Shown piece after piece: positions 30,656 through 42,019 of a DNA stretch of 64,000 nt. The translations under genes were made by a program, and so were the position numbers. Position 1 is the stretch's first letter; every line of letters begins with the position of its first letter. The notes beneath the pieces are model-generated. The model did no database searches. It was not told the origin of the DNA and saw nothing but the letters and a program-made list of their open reading frames with translations. Source of the stretch: Mesostigma viride (Eukaryota > Streptophyta > Mesostigmatophyceae > Mesostigmatales > Mesostigmataceae); assembly GCA_009746045.1 (NCBI GenBank), contig RPFO01000406.1, forward strand, positions 1,656,030 through 1,720,029, written 5' to 3'.

Positions 30656-30887
30656 AGATAGCTCCCCCTCGTGCGGCTGCCTAGATAGATGTTGTAGTTA
30701 GCATGCTGTTAGATAGATTAATTAATTAATTAATTAGACTCGTGCTCCCGTTGGGGAGTCACGGATAGTGTTAGATAGATGTAGATAGATTAGACCGGTA
30801 GGAATGTTGCACCCATCCATCCATCCATCGGGGTTAATGCTCCGTGACTCCCCAACGGGAGCACGAGTCTAATTAATTAATTAATTA
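30656..30887 (+). mobile_element. RT-I 3' fragment inserted in RT-II UTR, TSD-flanked
   Basis: ATTCCATCCCATG flanks it (30643-30655, 30888-30900). It is an RT-I 3' UTR with hairpin (about 30838-30866) and TTAA tail. It is itself interrupted by a 51-bp reversed RT-I tail. Confidence 0.82.
30719..30769 (-). mobile_element. 51-bp micro-insertion of an RT-I 3' end
   Basis: GTTAGATAGAT flanks it exactly (30708-30718, 30770-30780). The insert consists of a TTAA tail, the RT-I stem-loop and about five more bases, reversed within an RT-I UTR. Confidence 0.82.
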
Positions 30888-31000
30888 ATTCCATCCCATG
30901 TTCCCCTCCCACTGAGGACTTATGCTCACGTGACGCAGTCACGTGTCTATTAATTAATTAATTAATGACTCCATTGGGAGATCATGTAGCACATATTCCC

Positions 31001-31275
31001 TACTCCTACACACAGATCTCGAATGATTTATCTAGTACCAAATCCGAAAGGCTTGCATCACTCCCCGGACAGGAGAACTTTTGCGGATGACTGTAGGTGT
31101 CAGTTGGCGATGCCTTAGGATCCGGAGACGTCCGTCCTATAGTCAGCAAAATTGGTGCGAGAGGTCCCCAGTTCGATTCCGGCCTGGATTCATTTGCAGA
31201 TCGCGTTTTTCCGCGTTTTCCGCGGACCGGCACTGAACGCAAATGGTTTTCACCTTTGCGGCGTGCCAAATCAGA
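31001..31275 (+). mobile_element. SINE2 copy 1, TSD-flanked
   Basis: ACATATTCCC flanks 275 bp (30991-31000, 31276-31285). It is non-coding. GAGAGGTCCCCAGTTCGATTC (31156-31176 area) resembles the variable and T arm of a tRNA (B-box type), but it lies about 155 bases from the left end and no full cloverleaf was found. The reverse copy is at 31570-31833. Confidence 0.65.
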
Positions 31276-31569
31276 ACATATTCCCGTGGATGGATGGAGG
31301 GGGGACAGAGCCGCGAAACCGAACTAATCTAACTCTAAGCTAATCTAATCTAGAAAACCCTACCTATTCTACTCAGCAAAGCGCCCCTTCCGCCTGGGGG
31401 GAGGGGGTTTGCCCACAGGGGCGGGCGTATGAGCCTGGACAATGGTCTTCCACCTTTTCTTGTCCTGCATAGCAGTCCAAGCAAGAGAGAGGGAGTGAAT
31501 GCGATGTTCAAACTGCGCTGGGACCACTAGGTCAGCCATCAACTGAGCACTGTGGGTAGGTCATGACAT

Positions 31570-31833
31570 TCTGATCAGACACTCCGCAAAGGTGAAAACC
31601 TTTGCGTTCAGTGCCGGGCCGCGGAAAACGCGGAAAAACGCGATCTGCAAATGAATCCGACCGTAATCGAACTGGGGACCTCTCGCACCAATTTTGCTGA
31701 CTATAGGACGGACGTCTCCGGTTACCATGGCATCGCCAACTTACACCTACAGTCATCCGCAAAAGTTCTCCTTTCCGGGGAGTGATGCAAGCCTTTCGGA
31801 TTTGGTACTAGATAAATCACTCGAGATCTGTGT
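31570..31833 (-). mobile_element. SINE2 copy 2 (inverted), TSD-flanked
   Basis: GTAGGTCATGACAT flanks it (31556-31569, 31834-31847). It is the reverse complement of copy 1 with scattered differences. With copy 1 it forms inverted arms of about 260 bp around 295 bp of RT-III sequence. Confidence 0.7.
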
Positions 31834-31890
31834 GTAGGTCATGACATGTTTGCCTACCTTCTTAGGAATGATTCTTAGGATATTATGATG

Positions 31891-34450
31891 ACTAAATTTA
31901 TATAATTATTAATTTCTTTTTCATTTTTTTCCCTTTTAATTTACACTTTCTTACTTTTTCTTTTAACCCCTTCGTGTGTGTGTGTTCTCTTTTTCCTTCT
32001 TTTTTTTTTTTTTTTTTTGGGGGGGGGGGGGGGGGGTCTATAAATCTTTTTGGTTTGTCACCATCTGTCTCCCTCCATGCAGGTCTTCCTACAGATAGAC
32101 ACTCGGCTCCCGCCGTCTTCGCGTCTTTCCTCTCAGACAACTACCTAGTCTTTCCACGACGTCGGATCGCCATGCGTCCAGGAATAGTTGTCTCACAATC
32201 AACGAGCTCGATCTCCACCTGCGGACTTCTACCCTGGCTAGGAATTCCCAGGTGGTGGGCCGCCTGCAAAAAAGTCGATATAAAAAGCACTGGACATCCT
32301 CATGACCCAAATTCCTCGAGAGAAAGACTCGGATGTTAGAAAAATCAGCAATGCATTCATTCAAGACCTCGAGCCGCCGTCCATGTGATGAGTGACATCG
32401 TACGGTCCACAAATTGAGAATGTTATAAGCTTTTATTGAAGGGCACAGATGGCCTGGCCGATTGGTCTACTCAGGATCCCTGGGAGCTAGTTTTTTCCAG
32501 CTCACCTGTAAAAGAAATGGTTGCTAGGAATAACAAGCTGCACATCGAACAGGCTCGATGTTTCTAGCATAAAAATGAAATCACGTGAACTTTAGAAGCC
32601 CATGGCATCCGACAGCATCCAATCAATGGCATTCCAGCCACACTGTTAACACAATCGCCTTGGACAGATATCACCAAACATGGCAGCCCCCAGCCCACTG
32701 CTGTTGAACCAGCGATGCCAGCTCTGTCTTGGCTGGTGCATGTGAGTGACTATGACGGTGTCTTCCCACCGCCTCCCAACGCCCAACCTGGCTGTAATTG
32801 GACGGCATCCAGGGCGTCCGTTACGTGGGGCAGAGCCATGGATGGTGCTGCCGTCATCAACACTGTCACCTAATGACTTTCTAATAACACCTCATGAAAT
32901 CTACAAAGTTGTTGGCTGGCAAAAGTACAGCTACACCTTCCCCGCCCCGCATTGCTGGCCAGATGACACCAGCACGACCAGACAATATGTCCCCCAGGAC
33001 CCCCCCTTGCCCCCCCCCTGCTCCAACTGTGGCTGCTCCAGCATGCATGGCGCATTGCCAGCAAGCGCGCTCCTGCATGCACGGCCCAGCCTGTAACCCC
33101 GAGAATGCACCCTCAATGGTCGTGAGCCGAGAATGCACTGGCAGCGGGCGCGAAATCCCCCCCCCTGACAAAGGGACACCGGCCCTGGTCGCCGGGCCTA
33201 CGTTTGTGTTCGCATGGGGATGCAGCAAGCGCGGGAGGCGGGCGGCATCTGGTCTCCGTGGGTAGGATGGGTACGCGTCCACATAAATGCGCCGCGCTGG
33301 GTAGGGGGATGGGCACGCGTCCACATAGATGCGCCGCGCTGGGTACGGTACGCGCACGTAGGTGCAGGGACACAGCAGGGTGCGCAAGCTAGGGCACTGC
33401 CCCCCCTTGTGCAGTGGCGGGGGCAAGCGGACACGCATCCACCAGCGGACACGCATCCACGCATTCCCTCTTCGTGATACATCTCGGGGAAAACAGGTGT
33501 ACATCAAGAGGAGGCTACCTCAGGGGAAATAGGAATTTCAACACCGCCTGCAGCTGATTCGCCCCTCGCCCCACGCTTTCCCATCCCAGCGCCGTCGCCC
33601 CGCCACCAGTCGCCCCGCCCCGCGCCTCACTACCTAGCAAGCGAGAGCCTAGCCATACCAAGTGCCTAGCCTGCCAGCGAGTGCCTGACCATAGATACGC
33701 CGGGGCATACCACGGCCAGTGGATGCCTCACAAGGCGGCCCACGCTGATGTCAGCGGCTCCTGCTGCATGGCCGCAGGCGCAAGTGCCCTTCCCTCTCTC
33801 TAGTGGGGGCAGTTGCTCCTTGCTCCATCCATCAGATCAACACCACTAGCTCGTGTGGCGTGGTTTCGCTTTGCTCCATCCATGCATCCATCATCACTCG
33901 CTCGGGGCGCATGGTGCCGCTCGCTCCATCCATCCTCCTTCCCCACATCACCGCCTCCGTCACCTTCGCCATGGCCCGCTCGCGTCGTTCATCCTCCCAT
34001 CCCAGCGGCGGCCTCTGACACCCAAAGGTACCCTCTTCAGCAGCGCCCCTTTCAACAGTACCCTCCTCCACCGTACAGCAACCAGCCGGTCACGAAAAAC
34101 CGCCGGTAACAACGAACCGGCGCTACAGGAAACAGGCAGTCCCCCTGCGGCATCCCCTTATGCTGGCGCAAGCAAGAGGCAGTACAACAAAACCGGCCTC
34201 CCAGTGGGTGCACAAGCGCCGGGCGGTCCAGTCCCACAACCAGGTGCATACGGTTGCTTGACCGGTTGCCTAGCGCGGCAGTCGCCTCCTAGGCCACCTC
34301 CTCATCCATCCACAAGTTTACCTCTCCCCCACCCACCACCTTCCCAGTGTACACAAGCCAGGTGGGCCGGCTCTTTACCCGCAGCTCAACCACCCGGCAG
34401 GCGCATCGTCCCTCGGGTCCACCTTGACGACCCGGCCACGTGCGGTCCCC
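31891..34450. other. No supported gene; T-run/G-run at about 32001-32036
   Basis: AT-rich sequence leads to about 19 T followed by about 18 G. Past this, frames on both strands near 32089-32412 lack known motifs. From 32.9 to 34.4 kb the DNA is GC- and C-run-rich, with a short tandem repeat (GTCCACAT-AGATGCGCCGCGCTGGG, about 45-bp unit, two copies at 33270-33345). It may include the 3' UTR of the GT29 gene. Confidence 0.35.
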
Positions 34451-34453
34451 CCT

Positions 34454-35845
34454 CTAGTGCACCTTGACGCGCTCCATTCCCCCCCGCGACAGCTGTCGCA
34501 GGCACCCGCGCTCGTACAGCCAGTTGTGCCGCTCCTGGAACAGGTGCGCTTGCCCGACCGTCTGGTCCTTGTCGTAGTAATGCGCGGCACTCTCGCTGAA
34601 CCCATACACGTCCACGCTGCCGCACAGGTGGATCGCCATCGCGATACCCATGAACCCGCCCGAAAGCTTGGCCTCGCCGCCGCTGGGGTCCTCGCGCGGC
34701 ATACCCATGGGCCGCTTGGGGTTGGCGCGCGCCTGCTTGAAGTAGCCGATCTCGTACTCGAGGAATAGAGGGGACATCTCGATGGCCTTCTTGCACTTCC
34801 CTTTCTTGGGGATGGTGTAGTGGACCAGCAGCTCGTTGCGGTGCTCGTGGAAGCCGCAGTACTCCACGTTCTGCACGCGCATCGTGGTCTTGGTCCCGAC
34901 AAACTTCTCGAAACCGACCGTGGGCGCGTCGTTGAACCGGATCACCGCCGTGTGCTTGTCGATCTCCTCCCCCCACGCCTTGCGCTGGAGCGACGCGCTG
35001 CTACCGACGACCGCGCAGGTGGACCAGTCGGCCAGGTTGGGCAGGTCCATCCCAGGGTGGTCCTCCGCGCCGTCCACAATGTAGTACCCGTTGTACTCGC
35101 CCTCCGTCTCGAGCTTGCTCACGGGCAGGATGCACCAGTCCTCCGCGCCCTTGGTCTTGAAGACCGACAAGTCTAGGTAGCAGCCGCGCTTGGAGGTCTC
35201 CGAGAGGACGGGAAGAATCGGGCACTTGCACTCGCCCCACACGCATAGCTGACCGCCGCCGCAGTCGTCTTTCTTGGTGCAGGGCGCGGATTTCTTGATC
35301 ACAGGGGGGGTGGGGCCCTTCTTGGCCGCGGGGGTTGGGGGACCCTTCTTGGCCACCGGGGGGGGTACTTTCATCGGGAGGGCCGCTTTGTGCGGCAGTT
35401 GGCCGTGGTGGCGGACTGGCGGGGAGGGCACAGGTCTGGCGGCTTCGTCTTCGTCACCGTCCTCGTCTTCTGGCGGCTCACCAGCTCCTTGTTCCTCCTC
35501 CTCCTGCTCCTCCTCCTGCTGCTTCACCTCCTCCTGAGTCTCTTCCTCCTGTTCGTCCGCGGCGGTTTCCTGCTCCTGCTCCTCCTCGGGCTCTTCTCTG
35601 CGCATTCTGTACACTGGTTTCCTATCCACGGCAATTGGTTCCTCAAAAAGCCTCGTTGTCCGAGACGCGGGATGTGCAAAATTGGATGTGCGCATGGGCG
35701 TGGTGGTCGCAGGCGGCGAGGATTCCATCTTCCAATACTGCTGAAGCGCGCGTCCTCTGACTAGCGATGATGTTGCAGCCTGCTCGAACACGCAGGCGGC
35801 TAGGAGTATGCCAATAGCCCATCGAGGACACAGCCGACCCGTCAT
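34454..35845 (-). CDS. GT29 sialyltransferase-like type II membrane protein
   Basis: A 463-residue intronless ORF. A hydrophobic segment at residues 9-22 (WAIGILLAACVF) looks like a Golgi signal anchor. An acidic Glu/Gln-rich stem (about 80-145) and a Lys/Pro-rich stretch follow, then a cysteine-rich CTKKDDCGGGQLCVWGECKC module (about 188-208). The catalytic domain has sialylmotif L (from CAVVGSSASL, about 276-325, with VIRFNDAP), motif S (GGFMGIAMAIHLCGSVDVYG, about 394-414), motif III as HYYD (about 421) and the VS-type H...E pair in HLFQERHNWLYE. GT29 enzymes transfer sialic acid (in plants and algae possibly Kdo/Dha-type sugars) from CMP-sugar to glycans in the Golgi. All four motifs are kept, so it is probably active. 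Donor and acceptor cannot be told from sequence. The ATG gives the anchor, which supports this start. Confidence 0.9.
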   Translation of the reverse strand: MTGRLCPRWAIGILLAACVFEQAATSSLVRGRALQQYWKMESSPPATTTPMRTSNFAHPASRTTRLFEEPIAVDRKPVYRMRREEPEEEQEQETAADEQEEETQEEVKQQEEEQEEEEQGAGEPPEDEDGDEDEAARPVPSPPVRHHGQLPHKAALPMKVPPPVAKKGPPTPAAKKGPTPPVIKKSAPCTKKDDCGGGQLCVWGECKCPILPVLSETSKRGCYLDLSVFKTKGAEDWCILPVSKLETEGEYNGYYIVDGAEDHPGMDLPNLADWSTCAVVGSSASLQRKAWGEEIDKHTAVIRFNDAPTVGFEKFVGTKTTMRVQNVEYCGFHEHRNELLVHYTIPKKGKCKKAIEMSPLFLEYEIGYFKQARANPKRPMGMPREDPSGGEAKLSGGFMGIAMAIHLCGSVDVYGFSESAAHYYDKDQTVGQAHLFQERHNWLYERGCLRQLSRGGMERVKVH

Positions 35846-36985
35846 TTTCCACGCCAGTTTACGCCAACCTTTACAACTTCCTAAGCAAACAGCCCGATGC
35901 GAGGTTCCACCAATGCCTTAGAGCATTGCGCACAGCATTCCCGTTCGCGCAGCACCACGCCATCCACACATTAGCGCCCGCCTCGTCTCGAAACTATCGC
36001 GCGCGTTGCATTGTGCTCAAATGTGGCTACAACAGACGGCGGTAACGTCGCGTTCACAGCCATGCCCGCTCGTTTGCCATAGACTGTGCGAGGCGCGCAT
36101 GCAGCAACAGACTGACTCGGCATCCCCCGCCGCGCGCAGAAAAATATGGGCAATGGCAACCGAAGGGGAAGACACGAGGGGACGAACGCAAGGGGGCAAC
36201 AGCTGTGTGCGCTGGCGCTTTGCCGTCCAGCGCACATCGCGCACTCGGTCCGTCTGGGCCACGAACTACGCACGTATGCTCGCTGTGAAGTTAAGCGAGC
36301 TGACCTGGTCCCGTCGGTCTTAACTTCAGGACAGAGTCGTCCACGTGGCGTAACGCGAGCCTCCAGGTCAAGCCGACCAAACACTTGGCGGGCAGAGGAC
36401 ACGCTGCCAGCTGCCGCGTGCTGGCCGTCAGGTGGGTCGAACTGGACATGAAGTTTGTGGCCACAGGTTGCAGCGGCACTAATTGGCGCGCGTTTCGTGC
36501 GCTTTTGGGTGGCATGACAGGACGGCAAGCTCGGTTACGACGAGATGACTTGATCGAAAGCACGGACCAACAACTCAAGATCGGAAAAAATATACGCCGT
36601 AGCAGGCCAAGTCATCAAGTCGTCGCGTAGCAGGCCGTGCTTTCGATCAAGGTTTCGACGTTTCGACGGTCCCGCGCGCGCCAGACCACTTGCGGTCAAC
36701 TTCATAGGCGAAAGGTATTAATTCTACCATCTTATCGAATGCACTCAGCCGGAGTGCAGGCCCAATAACTACAAATACAACAAGGCCACCTTTTGGCACA
36801 GGTGCCGTGCATGGCGGCTCCATCAATATGGATTACGCTTCTGGAGAGGGTTATGCTGGGCAAGCTTAAGAAATATCACCTGATTGCCCTAGATATGCCG
36901 TATCATGATCGGTAGCTTCCTCAAGGATTGGACATGCAGTTTTCTGACTGATTTTTCTGTGCTACCTAATGGCAATGCAAAGCAC
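35846..36985. other. GT29 upstream region; no gene, one perfect inverted repeat
   Basis: Overlapping frames on both strands at 35971-36630 have no domain and look like GC-driven open frames. CTTGATCGAAAGCACGG (36549-36565) and its exact complement (36635-36651) form a 17-bp inverted repeat with a 69-base loop. The GT29 promoter should lie just right of 35845, but no clear TATA box is seen. Confidence 0.4.
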
Positions 36986-39345
36986 TGCGATTTTTCTTGC
37001 AGCTAGTTCGGGTTGCAGGGCACAATTTTCGGTGCAACTTAATTGCTGCTATATCAGTAAGTTTCATTATCATTCATCCCCGACGCTTACATGCAAAGGC
37101 GGTCCTTATTTGCAGCAGTCACCGATTCTTTCACAGCATCTTTGAGATGCCGCAAAGTGCAAACTTTACGGGCATCGACTGGAACCAGCTGAAGTCAGGT
37201 ATCGGGCATTGTGGAGGTATTATTGGTTGATTTTAAGCTGCTATTGATTAAATAATCGTACGAGTCGGTGTGGTCTGTCTTATATGCGGACTTAAATAAT
37301 AGTTCTTCGTTACCTCCTGGGTTCCTGTTAACTGTTTTCGTGTGCACAACACCGCCATGCCAGCGTCATGGGATAAATGCTACGCCGAGTCGTCGATGTA
37401 AAGCATATGTGTGTCTAATGCGTTCCAGCTATATCCCTTGTTGCTTTTCTAATAAGTGAGACAACGGCCCTTTACATTTGTGTTGGTATTCTCGGTGGCA
37501 TCTGCTTTTCTATGATGGTGCTTACTAGCACCTACTACAAGTATGTGAGAACCTGTTATTGCCACTGATAACCAACATGGAATTCGGCCACACCTTGGTA
37601 GGCAAGCATTTTGGTAACGGGTTGATAAGCTGTTCTTCACCATTTATGTTTTCTCAGCAAGGTTGATTTTTCTGATCATTTGATATAATGCATGTGGGCT
37701 GCTCCAAGCAAACTTCAACACTGCTGCAGGCCTGCAGCGTTTGCATGGCCTGCAAATGCTCCAAAACCTCTGACTATGCTTATTATAATATGAATGTATC
37801 CTTTATGGCTTGATAATACTAGATATATCTATAGCGAGAGACATGACCTGATTGATTGTCCATTCCATTGGGGGCACATGAATCATGTCGTCTGACTAAC
37901 TAGCTAGTTAGACATCGATTGGCTTGCCCTGTATAGCAAAGGTGTTTCGTCAACTTGTTGTACAGAGCCTATTTCAACTAGTTACCACCTACCTGGAGTG
38001 GTTGATAGAGAGGTACAGTGGACAAGCATGGCCTATGTGCCTACACATGGTGCGCTCAAGCTTGGAATCACTTCTAACTGCTATAAGTGTTAGTTTGGCA
38101 AAAGGTGCTTTGCAGAAAGTGATGCTGAAAGGTTGAATTCCCACACTGCGTCCTTGAAATGCTCAAAAAAACATTAGTTACCGTATTTTTACCGTATTTG
38201 CCGTATTTGGCGTATTTCGTATTTACCGTAACGGAATTTTGGGGTCCGTATCCGTATTTCCCGTATTCGTATTTCCTATCACTGGCCGGATGCTAGTACC
38301 CAACTCTACAAACCATGTGGCTGAATATTTACGTTATTTGTAGCATGTTCAGTCTACAATTGGCAGAGATCGCGGACGGCACATGGTCATCATGTTATAT
38401 GATGACTGAGCATCGCGCGTACAAATTATTGCCTTGCTGCGCCGCGCAGACTGATTTGATTGATGTGCACACGTGTCGCTCATAGCCTGAGCGCGCCAAA
38501 GCCTGAAATGTTTTGTGACAAGCAGGCAGGATTGGCAGCACATACGATTCGCTGTATTGCTGGGAAATGTGCACATAGTTTGGCGCGCACGTAGCCAGGT
38601 TTGACAGCTAGTGCTATATATATGGCGTGGGATTTGCTTGCGTCAGCAGCACTTTTGGAAATAGCTAGAAAGGGAACAAGCCTCGTGACCATGGAGGTCG
38701 TTTGCTCGTTTCTCTCCCTCATGCACAACTAGTTTGTTGTCTTCATGGGGTTAAAGTACTTCTCGAACAGCCCGGAGCATGCAGCCCCCGTGAGTACGTG
38801 GTTGCATGTCATTGCCATGACGATGGTTGTTGAGTGATAGGATTGACAGTGGTTTGATCTGTTTAATTGGGATGTTGTTGGCATTGTGGACGAGAAACGT
38901 TCTGCTGACCCGGGAACAGTCCAGGGAAAGGGCCGGTTCGTCGTTGGCCAGCGTGCCGGTAACTGGGACACGATCGAGCGCAGAGTCACGCAGTTGATAT
39001 AGATTATGACGTAAGTAAACACTGTTGCGCCACAGCGGCGTCATGTTCGGTCTGTGGTGATATCGATGGGTCTCAAGGATAGTTACTCTTACACATGCGG
39101 CAGCACAACTCGGCATTCATTGTCCATAATTTAAGTCAAATTTTATGGGATGAATAGTTTAATTGGGCATTGCTTTCATCATAAAGCATCGTTGCAATCT
39201 TTATAATCAGCTGGCTGCGCTGCCTGTCGTGAAGGTGGTGTTGCCGTCAAGGACCACAACCATCATTTTTACCTTTTAACCCTTCAATTGTGTCAACTGG
39301 AACCACCAGAACGGACTGAGTATGGGCATCTTAGTAAGTATGAGA
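36986..39345 (+). other. Possible intron-containing host gene, exons uncertain
   Basis: Splice-like signals suggest small exons. A TTTTTCTTGCAG acceptor precedes about 60 bases up to a CA/GTAAGT donor (about 37003-37058). A TTCTTTCACAG acceptor precedes a segment reading IFEMPQSANFTGIDWNQLKS (about 37138-37199). A later segment (about 39288-39330) reads FNCVNWNHQNGLSMGIL before TAGTAAGT. The repeated (I/V)(D/N)WN pattern hints at related exons. No family is recognised and the reading is tentative. A run of CGTATTT repeats lies at 38180-38275. Confidence 0.2.
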
Positions 39346-40990
39346 GTATCTAGCCAAATAACATTTTCTGGCCCACCCTTGGAACCAAGGATGCTTTTAT
39401 ATCAAATAACTTTGGGGTCATGTCATTGGTCACATATCAGTATGCCCCACAGCTGCTATAAATAGCACCCCCCCCAAGGGGGTACGGTGCAGATGGGGTT
39501 CAAGAGATATATAATGCAATATGGACCATTTCTCAAAATCTGCTGACCCTGGCCCTTTGAGGGGAGTTTAAGATAATCACAAGCATGCCATAGATGCATT
39601 CACAACATGACATGCCATAGAACTGCACAGGCTAGCAAGCATACAGCCCAAAATAGCTCAGACCGTTATAACGGATGGAGTTATTTTGGGGTGTTTTGGT
39701 AGCACTACCGTATAGGCATTCAATTCCAACGTGGCACAAAACATCATAGATGGCCACACATGGATTCCCAGACACATTTCCAGCTTAAAAATCACAACAG
39801 CATGCTATACAACAAGTATAAAGCTTGTGCCAAGGCCCAAAACCAAGCGTATAACGGGTTCACAAGGAGCTACATTATCAATGCATCCAACACACTATAA
39901 AGCAATTCCAATGATTGGCAATGATGGAGAAAACAAAAGAACTCACCTGGTTGTGCTTCCATGCAAGCAGGCCCTGGCCATTCATGTTTCTTGCATGCAC
40001 TATGGACGCACAAGCAGAGGGATAACTTGGGCCAGCAAACCAAGAAGCAATGCCTAGAGCTGGCCAGAAAACCAATTGTCTCGCTATGTCTGTGCAGGGA
40101 AAAGCATCCCGTTATCAAGCCCACCATGTTAAGAGACAATACCAAACGCTACTTCACTGGTTTCGTTGAAGCCTTAGCTAATAGCAATCAAATCTGGTCC
40201 AAAATCTGCGTGACATAGTGGTATTCCCCAACCATCACAAGCGAACGCGTACAAGCACTAAAGCAACAAAACGACAAGTAAAAACCATCGATTACATGTC
40301 TACAACTAGTTTATAAACGATAGGACGACTTGGTACTGTAATGTATACACGCTAACATGTTAATACGTACCAGGTCGAAACCGCAGATTACCTGCTGTGC
40401 GGGAGCCATCACTCCCACCTCACGGACATAGCCTCGAACCTTTCCTGGCCGTCATCGCTAATAAAACATGTCAAGAATAACGTAACAAGTCTATCCACGC
40501 GCAAATATATGGACGTTTGCTGCCGAACAACAGGTAGCATACGCACTGTCACCGCCTGGCCGCTGACAGGATCTGCTGCACCGATTAGAACCTAGAGACA
40601 TACTTGCGCACATCCAGACGCTTCACGGCCAGAGATATAACCTTTATAACACTCAAGGATAATTACTACAAAATTTGAGTTCAAAATTCCAAGCCATGCT
40701 CTCGTACCAGTCATTTGCCTGCACCGCCATAGCCGCGGACGTGAATTATTTTCATTCACGTCGGTCCCGTTTGACCATGGTACCCCCCCAACTTTGATTG
40801 AGTATATCTCCCTGGCCAGTTGTCCAAAGTACGGTCTGAATAGTGCCAGGCATAGCTTACGTCTAGATCTTTCGATCCCCCCAGGTTTGACCGTTGAATT
40901 ATTTTTGGCGCGGTGCCTGGTTCTGCCACAAACTCAGTCCGTTAGAGTGGCGCGAGTTTAACTGGCGCCACGAAAACGGACTCAGTACAA
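39346..40990. other. No gene seen
   Basis: This is moderately AT-rich sequence. Frames such as 39731-40057 have no recognisable domain. No transposon ends were noticed. Confidence 0.35.
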
Positions 40991-40991
40991 A

Positions 40992-42019
40992 TTAAGGGTT
41001 AATATCAAGGATCACACACATGGAGCTAGCTTGGTCAGGTGGCGGTAGTGGTGGCCTGGTTAAGAGGTGGCCTGGCTCTTGAGCCTTGAGCAGGTCAGCC
41101 AAAGAGGTGCGAGTCGCGGCGGGGTCATCGCTGGCCCGACCAGCGGGCTGGGCGGCGATCGATGCGGTGGCCGTGCATGCGCTCCGCAATCTCAGGGACC
41201 TGTGCGGCCAGGGCATCCACCTGGTGGCGACCGCCTGCCAACCGTTCACGATGCCATGGCCAACTCTGCCCTCCACCTATTTAAGGCGGGCGGTCAGAGT
41301 GAACGTGGCCTCGGAAACCTTGGTGGCAGTGCATGCTCGTGCAGGGTGCGGAAAACTGCATGGCCGGGCTGGAGGTTGAGCGCGACTTTAGCTTCGATGT
41401 TGTTTACCTTGGCTGCAAGGGCCGTGAGGGGGCCGTTGGGCGCGGTCAGGCCTGCGATCTGGGCTGCCATCAGCACCATGTGCTCCTCCAGCACAGCGTG
41501 GACGACCGCCTTCATGTTATCCGTGCTGTCAGCGGGGCTTGGTGAGCATTGCGTAGTGGGGGCCTGGTTCCGCAGGGCCAAGAGGGTGCGGAAGCCCCCT
41601 GCTAGGCCCGGGTCCTTGAAATCAGATGCGTCGCAAATGCAGTAACTCGTCAGGATGACGAGGCGTTGGTATTCCACCGGCTCGGTGAGCATGCGTTTCC
41701 CAGGTTGAATAATTGAGAGTCTGGCCGGCCAGGGCCAGGCATGGTAATCCAGCAATTCTTTGCCAGGAGGCCGAGGACCTCACCATGTGTACATAGTGTC
41801 ATCAATTCAAACAGGCAAAACTGCCCGTGGCCTGGACGGAATTAAGCGACGGGCCTCAAATGCGCGTGAGAGTCCAGTGCAGCTGCGGGCGCGCTTGGGC
41901 GTGGGCGACGAACTGGCCGGGTGGAATTCTGCGAGGTGGACGTGCTGGCCAGTAAACCGAGGGGGAGGGCTTGAATCAGCTCTTGAAGGGCAGCGTCCGG
42001 AGGAGCTGGCCATGTGCAT
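40992..42019 (-). pseudogene. Diverged ORF1-like protein (subfamily D)
   Basis: Minus-strand frames in order: 41807-42019 with SSSPTPKRARSCT, matching the SPEPKRSRS block of A. Next comes 41294-41755 with FRTLLALRN, VVHAVLEEHMVLMAAQIAGL and a helical LTALAAKVNNIEAKV stretch. Then 40992-41276 has RTSLADLLKAQ, compare the WADLLKHHT block of C. The order equals the N-terminal half of ORF1-A/C. The RRM-like part and tail are absent. Two frame changes are visible. Function would be RNA binding, as for L1 ORF1p. Confidence 0.5.

Larger units (their letters stand above)
30432..30967 (+). mobile_element. RT-II LINE 3' fragment with nested RT-I
   Basis: The RT-II end (GLTPGQPPGLSVIW, then ETTPKPVGAPR to the stop near 30625), its UTR, the hairpin CACGTGACGCAGTCACGTG (30927-30945) and a TTAA tail are present. 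They are split by an RT-I piece at 30656-30887. The fragment sits in the 3' hairpin region of a minus-strand RT-III LINE. Confidence 0.78.
30968..31890 (-). mobile_element. RT-III LINE 3' part (minus) with two SINE2 insertions
   Basis: The minus strand reads the end of the RT-III ORF (HRIHSLSL, a KTIVQAHTPAPVGK-like stretch), the UTR with TTCGGTTTCGCGGC and the stem-loop region CATGATCTCCCAATGGAGTCAT. It is interrupted by SINE2 copies at 31001-31275 and 31570-31833. Confidence 0.75.

Noticed and set aside
31156-31180. tRNA gene (AGTTCGATTCC B-box-like)
   Set aside because: No acceptor stem or D arm at the right spacing was found. It is kept as part of a SINE-like repeat.
31974-32412. Frames on both strands past the T/G run
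   Set aside because: They have no motif, and the run itself may be an artefact.
35971-36528. 185-codon minus-strand frame upstream of GT29
   Set aside because: It overlaps frames on the other strand, is Arg/Ala-rich without a domain, and fits a chance open frame in GC-rich DNA.
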